A stretch of 64,000 nucleotides of DNA. Source: Microvirga lotononidis (GTDB lineage Bacteria; Pseudomonadota; Alphaproteobacteria; Rhizobiales; Beijerinckiaceae). The notes beneath the pieces were generated by a model that saw only the letters and a list, made by a program, of their open reading frames with translations, made no database searches and was not told the DNA's origin. Each line of letters opens with the position of its first letter. The first letter of the stretch is position 1. The position numbers and the translations under genes are program-made. Positions 53,441 through 62,440 of this stretch are shown here, piece by piece. The stretch covers positions 4,726,001-4,790,000 of the forward strand of contig NZ_CP141048.1 of the NCBI RefSeq assembly GCF_034627025.1, written 5' to 3'.

Positions 53441-55987
53441 TCAAACGAGAGCTCGTGCCAGGTAAGGCGCCGTACGGCTGCCTGGTGCTTTTGCGACTTC
53501 GCCCGGCGGACCGGATGCAACCACCTGCCCGCCCTCGTCGCCGGCTCCCGGACCGAGGTCCATGACCCAATCACTGCTCGCGGCAACCCGCATGTTGTGC
53601 TCGACCACGATGACCGTGTTGCCGGCTTCGACCAGCCCATCGAGCTGAGCCACGAGCCTCTCCACATCGGCGGGATGCAGTCCGGTCGTCGGCTCGTCGA
53701 GGACGTAGAGCGTATCGCCACGCTGGATCCGTTGAAGCTCTGTCGCGAGCTTGATCCGTTGCGCCTCCCCTCCTGACAATTCGGTCGCGGGTTGGCCCAG
53801 CCGCAGATAGCCCAAGCCCACCTCGCGCACGATCGTGAGCGACCGACGCAAAGGCGGCTCGTCGGCGAAAAACTCCCAGGCCGCATCGACGGTCATTCCG
53901 AGCACGTCAGCGATGGATTTGTCGCGGTATTTGATCTTTAGCGTGTCGGCATTGTAGCGGGCACCGTGGCAGGTCGGACATGGGGCGTAGACGCTCGGCA
54001 GGAACAGCAGCTCGACCATCACGAAGCCTTCACCCTCGCAATGCGGGCAGCGGCCTTTGGCGACGTTAAAGGAGAAGCGTCCTGCATCGTAGTGGCGGGT
54101 GCGAGCCTGCTTGGTTGCGGCAAACAGCTTGCGGACGTGATCAAAAAGGCCGGTATAGGTGGCGAGATTCGAACGTGGCGTGCGCCCGATCGGCTTCTGA
54201 TCGACCCGCACCAAGCGCTTGATCCCTTCCATGCCGCCGACGATCCGGCCCTCGCTGGTCTCTGTCGCAGGCCGTTCTAGTTCCTCACCCTCCTCTTCCG
54301 GCTCAGGGATCTCGTGCCCTAGGTACTCCGCCACCAGTTCGACCAGTGCCTGGCTGACCAAGCTTGACTTGCCTGAGCCGGAGACACCCGTCACGGTCGT
54401 GAGCACGCCTAAGGGAAATGCGACATCAAGCTCGTGCAGGTTATTGCGCGTCACCCCCGCGAGGCGCAGCCAGCCGCTCGGTGGGCGCACGTCCCGAGGC
54501 GGGAGAGCGTTTTCGCCGAACAGGAAACGTCGGGTCTGCGAGGCCTCGACCTGGCCGAGCCCGTCCGGGGGACCGCTATAGATCACACGGCCGCCCTGCT
54601 CTCCCGCACCCGGGCCAACATCGACGATCCAGTCGGCATGACGAATGACATCGAGATTGTGCTCGACCACGAACTGCGAGTTCCCGGACGCCTTCAGTTG
54701 CCCAAGTGCCTTCAGCAGCGCCTCGGTATCTGCTGGATGGAGTCCAGCCGACGGCTCATCGAGCACATAGACCACGCCGAAGAGATTGGAGCGTACCTGG
54801 GTGGCCAGCCGCAGCCGTTGGAGTTCGCCCGGCGAAAGCGTCGGGGTGCTACGGTCGATGGAAAGATAGCCGAGCCCGAGGTCGAGCATGACGCTGAGCC
54901 GGGCGACAAGATCCTGCGCGATGCGCTGCGCGACCACTGCCTTTTCCGGATGCTCGGCCTCAATCTTGGCTAGCCGCGGAGCCCTTCCGTCTGCATAGGA
55001 ACGGAAGATGTCGGCGAGGCGGGCGAGCGACAGACTGGAGATGTCGGCGATGTCCAGTCCCGCGAACGTGACGGACAGGGACTCGGGCCGAAGGCGCTTG
55101 CCGTGGCAGAGCGGGCATTCGGTGCTCACCATGTATTGCGCCACCCGCCGCTTCATCAGCGGGCTTTGCGTGTTGGCGAAGGTGTGCAGCACGTGCCGCT
55201 TGGCGCTTGTGAAGGTGCCCTGATAGGCTGGCTCTTCCTTGCGCTTGAGCGCGCGTCGAACCTCCTGCTGCGTATACCCGGGGTAGACAGGAACGGTCGG
55301 CTGCTCATCGGTGAACAGAAGCCAGTTGCGATCTTTCTTGGGCAGGTCCCGCCAGGGCCGATCGACGTCGAAGCCAAGCGTGGTCGCAATATCGCGCAGG
55401 TTCTGGCCATGCCAGGCGGTCGGCCAGGCGGCGATCGCCCGCTCGCGAATGGTCAGCGTGTCGTCCGGCACCATCGATTGCTCGGTGACCTCGTAGACCC
55501 GGCCCAGGCCATGGCACCGGGGACAGGCGCCTTCGGGCGTATTGGGCGAGAACGCCTCGGCATAGAGGATCGACTGGCCGCGCGGATAGTCGCCGGCCCG
55601 AGAGTAGAGCATACGCAGCAGGTTGGACAAGGTCGTGACGCTGCCCACCGAGGAGCGGGTGGTCGGTGAGCCGCGCTGCTGCTGCAACGCCACGGCGGGC
55701 GGAAGACCGTCGATATCGTCAACATCGGGAACCGGCATCTGGTGGAACAGTCGCCTGGCATAAGGCGACACCGACTCGAGATATCGCCGTTGCGCCTCGG
55801 CATAAAGGGTTCCGAAGGCCAGCGAAGATTTTCCGGAGCCGGATACGCCCGTGAAAACAACAAGGGCATCGCGCGGGATCTTAAGATCGATATTCTTGAG
55901 ATTGTGCTCGCGGGCGCCGCGAACGCGGACAAACCCAGATCCTTCCTGCACGGTCGTCAGGGATCGAAACTTGCTTTTCTCTGGCAT
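53441..55987 (-). CDS. UvrA-like tandem ABC ATPase (UvrA2 / drug-resistance type)
   Basis: An 848-residue protein, shorter than the about 940 residues of canonical UvrA. Two ATPase modules have Walker [13 protein letters not shown] and [10 protein letters not shown], signatures [12 protein letters not shown] (Gly replaced by Pro) and [12 protein letters not shown], and Walker [13 protein letters not shown] and [12 protein letters not shown]. Zinc CxxC pairs occur ([32 protein letters not shown]). Its reduced length suggests loss of part of the UvrB-binding region, as in UvrA2 or DrrC-like proteins. ATG 55987 lacks a strong ribosome-binding site; a start at 56062 is possible. Confidence 0.85.
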   Translation of the reverse strand: MPEKSKFRSLTTVQEGSGFVRVRGAREHNLKNIDLKIPRDALVVFTGVSGSGKSSLAFGTLYAEAQRRYLESVSPYARRLFHQMPVPDVDDIDGLPPAVALQQQRGSPTTRSSVGSVTTLSNLLRMLYSRAGDYPRGQSILYAEAFSPNTPEGACPRCHGLGRVYEVTEQSMVPDDTLTIRERAIAAWPTAWHGQNLRDIATTLGFDVDRPWRDLPKKDRNWLLFTDEQPTVPVYPGYTQQEVRRALKRKEEPAYQGTFTSAKRHVLHTFANTQSPLMKRRVAQYMVSTECPLCHGKRLRPESLSVTFAGLDIADISSLSLARLADIFRSYADGRAPRLAKIEAEHPEKAVVAQRIAQDLVARLSVMLDLGLGYLSIDRSTPTLSPGELQRLRLATQVRSNLFGVVYVLDEPSAGLHPADTEALLKALGQLKASGNSQFVVEHNLDVIRHADWIVDVGPGAGEQGGRVIYSGPPDGLGQVEASQTRRFLFGENALPPRDVRPPSGWLRLAGVTRNNLHELDVAFPLGVLTTVTGVSGSGKSSLVSQALVELVAEYLGHEIPEPEEEGEELERPATETSEGRIVGGMEGIKRLVRVDQKPIGRTPRSNLATYTGLFDHVRKLFAATKQARTRHYDAGRFSFNVAKGRCPHCEGEGFVMVELLFLPSVYAPCPTCHGARYNADTLKIKYRDKSIADVLGMTVDAAWEFFADEPPLRRSLTIVREVGLGYLRLGQPATELSGGEAQRIKLATELQRIQRGDTLYVLDEPTTGLHPADVERLVAQLDGLVEAGNTVIVVEHNMRVAASSDWVMDLGPGAGDEGGQVVASGPPGEVAKAPGSRTAPYLARALV

Positions 55988-56469
55988 TGCGGGCTCGGCG
56001 AGATATCGGATCCCCGAACATCTAGGGTGATCCAATGCTCCCGCCAGAGGAATAACTTCCAATAGCTTCCGCCTCCGCGTGGCGGAATCGTCAATGGAGT
56101 TCTCGCCGAGAACAGACCCAATTGTTCAGTGCTAGGACTGTCATGGGACCATGTCGCGTACAAGGTATATGATCCCAAACCGTCTAACATCAACTTCGGG
56201 TCAAACTGGGAAGTTCAGGAGTGCCAAGTGAAGGTCTGCTCACGACGAGAGACCAGACCTTTCAGGCCTCATCATCGTCGGTTCCGCGGCAGATCTTCAG
56301 ATATAGCCGAAGCGGTGGATGGGACGCATGCACGGAGCGACTCACCTCAGCATGCCAGTTCGGAGGATGCCTCCGCCTCGGACGCGCACAAGCCCCTTCC
56401 GTCCGAAACGTCTGGCTACCTGGCAAAAATCTTCTCAAAGGGCAAATGCCGGTAACCCTTTGATATTGT
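55988..56469. other. Intergenic region beside tRNA-Lys, no supported gene
   Basis: About 480 bases. A plus-strand reading at 56129-56455 has no recognisable domain and poor coding character. No integrase, terminal repeat or clear terminator is visible. Confidence 0.4.
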
Positions 56470-56545
56470 TGGTGAGCGCGCTGGGACTCGAACCCAGGAC
56501 CCTCTGATTAAAAGTCAGATGCTCTACCGGCTGAGCTACGCGCTC
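56470..56545 (-). tRNA. tRNA-Lys (anticodon TTT), CCA encoded
   Basis: A complete 76-nt cloverleaf on the minus strand. The acceptor stem GAGCGCG pairs with CGCGCTC, the D-arm contains GCTC...GAGC, the anticodon stem TCTGA/TCAGA holds loop CTTTTAA, and the T-arm is CTGGG-TTCGAGT-CCCAG. CCA at 56472-56470 is encoded. It sits exactly where housekeeping genes give way to variable genes, with its 3' end facing the variable side. Confidence 0.97.
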
Positions 56546-56689
56546 CCAGAGGTGAGCCCGAAATAGGGGGTCTCGGGCTCCGGGTCAATCGAAAAGCCCT
56601 GGCTGGGCGGGCAAATCCTCAGCTTCCGACCGCCGCGACGCCGTTTCCTGAAGAGCGCTCCAAGAAAGTTATGCTTGGAGCCGAACGGT

Positions 56690-57871
<1,182 letters not shown>

Positions 57872-57994
57872 TCAAACCTCGTCTTGTCATCTCCCGCGGG
57901 AGCGAACCGCCCGGTAACGGGATCCGCGGATCCGCAGCACCTGTCAATGGATCCCCCTGCCGCGCGTTCCGCGCGCCGGGGATGGTGCGGAGCC

Positions 57995-59071
57995 TCAGCG
58001 CCGGAACAGCAGGCTCGCATCGCCGTAGGAATAGAAGCGATAGCCTGTTTCGATGGCGTGGGCATAGGCCCCCCTCATGCAATCCAGGCCTGCAAAGGCA
58101 GAGACCAGCATGAAGAGAGTCGAGCGTGGCAGGTGGAAATTGGTCATCAGCACATCCACGGCCTTGAACCGGTAGCCGGGCGTGATGAAGATGGCCGTGT
58201 CGCCGGAGAAGGGCGCGATGCTGCCGTCCTCACGGGCGGCGCTCTCCAGAAGGCGCAGCGACGTGGTGCCGACCGCCACGATCCGCCCTCCCCGGGCCCT
58301 GGCTTCGTTGAGCGCCCGGGCGGTCTCTTCCGAGACGGAGCCCCATTCCGCATGCATGCGGTGCTCGTCGGTATCGTCGGCCTTCACGGGCAGGAACGTG
58401 CCCGCTCCCACGTGGAGGGTCACGAAATGACGGGCGACGCCGCGCTCGTCGAGGCGGCGGAAGAGACCGTCCGTGAAATGCAGGCCGGCGGTCGGGGCCG
58501 CGACGGCCCCCTCGTCTTTCGCATAGACAGTCTGATAGTCGCTCAGGTCCTTGTCGTCCGTGGGACGCTTGCCGGCGATGTAGGGCGGCAGAGGAAGCTC
58601 GCCGAGGCGCGCGATGGCCTCGTCCAGGAAAGCGCCCGCGAAGGAGAAGCGAAGCGCCACATCGCCCCCCTCGCCTTTCTCCACGACCTCGGCGTCGAGC
58701 CGAACGAGTTCGCAGGCCGTGCTCTCGGACGGGTCTCCGAAGCGGATGCGGTCGCCGACATGGAGTTTCTTGGCCGGGCGGGCAAAGGCGCGCCAATGGT
58801 CGGCGCCTTCGCGCTTGTGCAGCATGATCTCGACCCGCGCCGCATTCTCCTCGCGAACGCGCAGACCGTAGAGCCGGGACGGAATGACCTTGGTGTTGTT
58901 GAGCACCAGCACATCGCCGGGCTGCAGCAGATCCGGCAGATCGCGGACGATCCGGTCCTCGAGGCCGGTTTCGGGCCTGACCACGAGCATGCGCGCGGCA
59001 TCCCGCGGCTCCACGGGGCGGAGCGCGATATTGGTCTCGGGGAGATCGAAATCGAAGAGGTCGACGCGCAT
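57995..59071 (-). CDS. queA: S-adenosylmethionine:tRNA ribosyltransferase-isomerase
   Basis: A 358-residue enzyme that builds epoxyqueuosine by adding the ribose of SAM to preQ1 on tRNA, the step after Tgt. Conserved segments include [57 protein letters not shown] and [16 protein letters not shown] 59071 (MRVDLF) is the family start; a longer reading to 59104 is not needed. A strong palindrome lies immediately upstream at 59088-59125. Confidence 0.95.
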   Translation of the reverse strand: MRVDLFDFDLPETNIALRPVEPRDAARMLVVRPETGLEDRIVRDLPDLLQPGDVLVLNNTKVIPSRLYGLRVREENAARVEIMLHKREGADHWRAFARPAKKLHVGDRIRFGDPSESTACELVRLDAEVVEKGEGGDVALRFSFAGAFLDEAIARLGELPLPPYIAGKRPTDDKDLSDYQTVYAKDEGAVAAPTAGLHFTDGLFRRLDERGVARHFVTLHVGAGTFLPVKADDTDEHRMHAEWGSVSEETARALNEARARGGRIVAVGTTSLRLLESAAREDGSIAPFSGDTAIFITPGYRFKAVDVLMTNFHLPRSTLFMLVSAFAGLDCMRGAYAHAIETGYRFYSYGDASLLFRR

Positions 59072-59087
59072 GGATTCTAGGCCTCTA

Positions 59088-59125
59088 CCCTCGTCCTGAG
59101 ACACGGCTGCGTCTCAGGACGAGGG
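59088..59125. repeat. Perfect 15-bp inverted repeat
   Basis: CCCTCGTCCTGAGAC and GTCTCAGGACGAGGG are separated by 8 nt. Palindromes around CTCGTCCTGAG are scattered in many Hyphomicrobiales genomes. It lies 17 nt upstream of queA and could also fold in a transcript coming from ppi; no U-run follows, so a terminator is not favoured. Confidence 0.8.
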
Positions 59126-59157
59126 CTTAGGGTAACTCTACTCGCCTGAAAACGTGG

Positions 59158-59180
59158 ATGCCCGGGACAAGCCCGGGCAT
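59158..59180. repeat. Short GC palindrome (intergenic repeat type)
   Basis: ATGCCCGGG and CCCGGGCAT separated by ACAAG, followed by GACGG. The unit GGATGCCCGGGACAAGCCCG is a familiar dispersed element of Rhizobiales intergenic regions (from memory). It lies just after the ppi stop. Confidence 0.7.
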
Positions 59181-59202
59181 GACGGTAGACGCTAAAGGGT
59201 AC

Positions 59203-59670
59203 TCAAGCCACGTCGGCCGCAACCTTCATGGACACGATGCGGTCGGGATCGCGCACGGGCTCGCCGCGCTTGATCTTGTCCACGTTCTCCATGCCTTCGG
59301 TCACCTTGCCCCAGACGGTGTATTGCTTGTCGAGGAAGCGGGCGTCGTCGAACACGATGAAGAACTGCGAGTTCGCGGAATGCGGGAAGTTGGTGCGGGC
59401 CATGGAGCAGACGCCGCGCACGTGGGGCTCGGCGTTGAACTCGGCCTTGAGGTCCGGCAGGTCGGAACCGCCGGTGCCCGTGCCGGTCGGGTCGCCGGTC
59501 TGGGCCATGAAGCCCTCGATCACCCGGTGAAACGGCACGTTGTCGTAGAAGCCCTGCCGGGAGAGCGTCTTGATGCGCTCGACATGGCCGGGAGCCAGGT
59601 CCGGACGCAGCTCGATGACCACACGGCCCTTGGTGGTTTCCATGATGATGGTGTTTTCGGGGTCTGCCAT
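59203..59670 (-). CDS. Cytoplasmic peptidyl-prolyl cis-trans isomerase (cyclophilin)
   Basis: A 155-residue cyclophilin without export signal. The active-site segment PFHRVIEGFMAQTGDPTGTG includes the catalytic Arg, and NSQFFIVFDDARFLDKQYTV continues the fold. It speeds folding at prolines in cytoplasmic proteins. Its paralogue 60231-60779 has a signal peptide, giving one cyclophilin on each side of the inner membrane. Both lie in the coaD-queA block. Confidence 0.94.
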   Translation of the reverse strand: MADPENTIIMETTKGRVVIELRPDLAPGHVERIKTLSRQGFYDNVPFHRVIEGFMAQTGDPTGTGTGGSDLPDLKAEFNAEPHVRGVCSMARTNFPHSANSQFFIVFDDARFLDKQYTVWGKVTEGMENVDKIKRGEPVRDPDRIVSMKVAADVA

Positions 59671-59721
59671 CGGGATCTCCTGTTCTGGCTGGATCGGATG
59701 AAAATAGGAACGCCTGCCCGC

Positions 59722-60231
59722 TCACATAGGCCGGGCATCGATGAAACGGAAGGAGAAGACGCGTCCGGCAATGGCACGCCCGAAACTTTCCGTAAAGGGA
59801 AGCGGGCTGCAGCGCTCGAACGCCTCGCGCACGGCTCGGGTGAAGGGCTCGCGCTGGTCCGCCTGAGTCCCAGCCTTGTAGTAGGTGATGCGGGGCTGGC
59901 CCAGGACCTCTCCGTTGCGCTTGAAACTCAGGCGCAGGGTGACCTCCTGGCCGGAATAGCCGCTGCCGGCCGGCGGCTGCCAGCAGGACTGGAGCGCCTG
60001 GAAGACCTGGGTGATCCGGTCGATGCGGTCCAGCCTTGGGGCATCGAGGCGCGGACGGACCGTGCCCATGATGCCTTCGGGAAGCGGAGGCGAGGTGTCG
60101 TAGGGCCAGTACCACTCGTCGAATGCCGGGGACGGCGTGCGGACCTGCGCGGCGAGCGGAGAACTCGTCAGGGCCTCAAGCAGGAACGCGGCCATGAGAA
60201 GCCGCGCCCCGGATGATTGCCCCGCCCACAT
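59722..60231 (-). CDS. Exported protein of unknown function
   Basis: A 169-residue protein with a signal peptide (LLMAAFLLEALTSSPLAAQ). The mature part (FQALQSCWQPPAGSGYSGQE, TLRLSFKRNGEVLGQPRITY, REAFERCSPLPF) resembles the TonB-C-type fold in spacing, with two cysteines that could form a disulfide. ATG 60231 overlaps the stop of the upstream exported cyclophilin (TGATG); GTG 60234 is an alternative. It is probably made with that cyclophilin. No family is assigned with certainty. Confidence 0.75.
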   Translation of the reverse strand: MWAGQSSGARLLMAAFLLEALTSSPLAAQVRTPSPAFDEWYWPYDTSPPLPEGIMGTVRPRLDAPRLDRIDRITQVFQALQSCWQPPAGSGYSGQEVTLRLSFKRNGEVLGQPRITYYKAGTQADQREPFTRAVREAFERCSPLPFTESFGRAIAGRVFSFRFIDARPM

Positions 60232-60779
60232 CACTTCGCGTCGGCGGCGAGCTGCATCTTCACGATCTTGTCAGGGTTCGTGACCATGCCGTTGGCTGCC
60301 GAATCGCCCTTCTTGATCTTGTCGGCCACGTCCATGCCGGACACGACCTCGCCGAAGAGGGTGTACTGGCCGGTCAGCGGGCCGCAGCCCTCGTAGCAGA
60401 TGAAGAACTGGCTGTTGGCGGAATCCGGGCTCTGGGAACGGGCCATGCCGACCGAGCCGCGCTTGTACTGGGTCTTGGTGAATTCGGCCGGGATGTTGGG
60501 CAGGCTGGACTTGCCCGTACCGGTGCCGGTGGGATCGCCGGTCTGGGCCATGAAGCCGTCGATCACCCTGTGGAAGACGACGCCGTTGTAAAAGCCCTGT
60601 TTCGTCAGGGTCTTGATCTGCTCGACGTGCTTGGGCGCCAGATCCGGCCGCAGGCGGATGGTGATCCGGCCGTCCTTGGTGTCGAGGAAAACCGTGTTCT
60701 GCGGATCGTTGGCCTGCTGGGCCACGGCCGGGACGAGGCTTGCGAGTACGAGCGCTCCGGCTGCGAGCAAACGCTTCAT
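60231..60779 (-). CDS. Periplasmic peptidyl-prolyl cis-trans isomerase (cyclophilin)
   Basis: A 182-residue cyclophilin with a signal peptide (LLAAGALVLASLVPAVAQ). The active-site segment VVFHRVIDGFMAQTGDPTGT and ANSQFFICYEGCGPLTGQYT are intact. GGAGATAT lies before ATG 60779. It is coupled by a one-base overlap to the exported protein downstream and follows coaD by 32 nt. Confidence 0.94.
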   Translation of the reverse strand: MKRLLAAGALVLASLVPAVAQQANDPQNTVFLDTKDGRITIRLRPDLAPKHVEQIKTLTKQGFYNGVVFHRVIDGFMAQTGDPTGTGTGKSSLPNIPAEFTKTQYKRGSVGMARSQSPDSANSQFFICYEGCGPLTGQYTLFGEVVSGMDVADKIKKGDSAANGMVTNPDKIVKMQLAADAK

Positions 60780-60811
60780 GGGTCGATATCTCCTTCGGGG
60801 ATGATGAAACT

Positions 60812-61312
60812 TTATGGCCGCTTGAATTTGGCCTTCAGGCGCTCGGCGACAAGACCTGGCACGAAGGCCGAGACGTCGCCGCCCATTCCGGCGATCTGAC
60901 GCACAAGCGTGGCCGTGATGGGGCGAACCGGGGGCGAAGCCGCGAAGAACAGTGTCTGGACCTCGGGCGCCATGGCGGCGTTCATGGACGCCATCTGGAT
61001 CTCGTAGTCGAAATCCGTCCCGTCCCTGAGGCCCCGCACGATGAGGCTCGCCCCGTGGCGGCGGGCCGCCTCGACGGCCAGATCGTTGAAGGTTGCCACC
61101 TCCAAGGCGACGCCCCTCTCCTGCAGCACCGGCCCGCAGACCTCGCGCAGCATCTCGGCCCGCTCCTCGGCGGAAAAGATCGGTGCCTTGGAGGAATGGA
61201 CCCCTATGGCGACCACGATCCTGTCGGCCACGCTGCAGGCCTGGCGCAGGACGTCCAGGTGCCCGTTGGTGACGGGATCGAAGCTGCCGGTATAGAGCGC
61301 GGTGCGGATCAT
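60812..61312 (-). CDS. coaD: Phosphopantetheine adenylyltransferase
   Basis: A 166-residue enzyme of coenzyme A synthesis, transferring AMP from ATP to 4'-phosphopantetheine. [19 protein letters not shown] contains the T/H nucleotidyl motif; [20 protein letters not shown] and the C-terminal [16 protein letters not shown] segment ([17 protein letters not shown]) are typical. ATG 61312 is the family start. It is first in the coaD-ppi-ppi-queA-tgt run after gyrA, an order seen in many Hyphomicrobiales. Confidence 0.95.
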   Translation of the reverse strand: MIRTALYTGSFDPVTNGHLDVLRQACSVADRIVVAIGVHSSKAPIFSAEERAEMLREVCGPVLQERGVALEVATFNDLAVEAARRHGASLIVRGLRDGTDFDYEIQMASMNAAMAPEVQTLFFAASPPVRPITATLVRQIAGMGGDVSAFVPGLVAERLKAKFKRP

Positions 61313-61420
61313 GGCCCAAGGCGTAGCCGGATTAGAGCCGGCGGGCAAGCGGTGCGCTGGCGCACGGCAAGCCGGGCGGAGCCATGAGAGATATGGCTCA
61401 CCTTAAGTCAGGAGAGTGCC

Positions 61421-61498
61421 ATGGTCTTCCGCCTTTTCATCGTCGCCATCATGGCCATCGCGGTCCTGAGCCCAGCCGCCCTGGCGAGCCTTGGCTGA
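61421..61498 (+). CDS. 25-residue hydrophobic peptide
   Basis: ATG 61421 follows AGGAGAGTGCC, a good ribosome-binding site. The peptide (VFRLFIVAIMAIAVLSPAAL plus ASLG) looks like a signal peptide or single membrane helix. It is divergent from coaD. It could be a real small membrane protein or the start of a decayed secreted protein. Confidence 0.4.
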   Translation: MVFRLFIVAIMAIAVLSPAALASLG

Positions 61499-61602
61499 CA
61501 ACTCCAAAGGCCTGCGATCTCTCGCAATCGTAGCCGATGGCGAACAGCATATCATTCTGCTAGTGTGTGGTTGCAGACATTTTTATCTTGCTGCCGCCAA
61601 GA

Positions 61603-62355
61603 ATGAACTCGCGCCTGAACAATGCCGTACAAAATGCCTATGAAGCTTTTGGCTGGCGTAGCCTGAGCGGCCTTTTAGAGGTTTGCCACTGCGAATGCTG
61701 CATGTCCGAAGTGATGGCGGAGAGCATTCTCAAGACCCCATTGCGAGAGCTGTCGAACGAGCAGCTCTCCGAATATACCAATTCGGCGCATGGCTGGTCG
61801 GATCAGTTTCTCACCCTGTTGCCGCGCTACATGGATTTGATCAGCCGGGGCGAGCGGCCGACGGACTTGGACCCGGACCATATCCTCTCCCGGTTCCGCT
61901 ATGCTCCCGAGAATTTCCTTACGGATTTCGAGTTTGCGGCATTCAGCGAGTGGTTCATGGCATTGTTCGAGGAGGCTTTGTGCCGGACGATCTCTTCGAA
62001 TGAACTGGATTGCGCCCTTTCCGCTCAAAGCAAATCGTGGTGGGAAGGGTTCGGCAATGATGTCTGCGAGATCATCGAGATCGCCCTGCCTACGCCTTTC
62101 GACTCGACGCAATTTCTGAAGCGTTGGGAAGCATGCGAGGCACGTGAAGCGAACTTGCGTCTTGCCAGCACTCTGATCTTTGGCATCGGAGCAAAGAAAT
62201 TCAGGAAATCAAATCACTGGAGTGAGCGAGCTGAGGAGCAAGCCGCGCGGTGGCATAGTTGGTTCACGCTTCAGGACCACACCGGGAAACTTGGTGAGGC
62301 CATCGAACGTGAATCGGACCCAAAGGTTCAAGAGTTCCTGATGGCAGCCCTGTAG
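61603..62355 (+). CDS. Protein of unknown function with Cys cluster
   Basis: A 250-residue protein from ATG 61603 (GTG 61567 would add 12 residues; neither has a strong ribosome-binding site). It has an N-terminal Cys cluster (VCHCECCMSEV), LRELSNEQLSEYTNSAHGWS, Trp-rich helices (FAAFSEWFMALFEEALCRTI) and a helical C-terminus. Similar hypothetical proteins with an N-terminal CxxC and an LxxLxxxDLxxY-like helix occur in diverse bacteria, from memory. It is convergent with gyrA across a shared terminator. Confidence 0.7.
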   Translation: MNSRLNNAVQNAYEAFGWRSLSGLLEVCHCECCMSEVMAESILKTPLRELSNEQLSEYTNSAHGWSDQFLTLLPRYMDLISRGERPTDLDPDHILSRFRYAPENFLTDFEFAAFSEWFMALFEEALCRTISSNELDCALSAQSKSWWEGFGNDVCEIIEIALPTPFDSTQFLKRWEACEAREANLRLASTLIFGIGAKKFRKSNHWSERAEEQAARWHSWFTLQDHTGKLGEAIERESDPKVQEFLMAAL

Positions 62356-62387
62356 GACTCTGTCATCTTGACCTCATATCAAGCAAA

Positions 62388-62413
62388 AACCCGCCGACCT
62401 GAGCCGGCGGGTT
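62388..62413 (-). terminator. Bidirectional rho-independent terminator
   Basis: Stem AACCCGCCG (62388-62396) pairs with CGGCGGGTT (62405-62413) with an 8-nt loop. On the minus strand a run of T follows (from AAAAA at 62385-62389), which suits gyrA; on the plus strand CTTTCATT follows, which suits the gene ending at 62355. Confidence 0.85.
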
Positions 62414-62440
62414 CTTTCATTCTCAAAGGTCCGGAAGCTC

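Noticed and set aside
56129..56455. Possible 108-residue protein next to tRNA-Lys
   Set aside because: No ribosome-binding site and no recognisable pattern.
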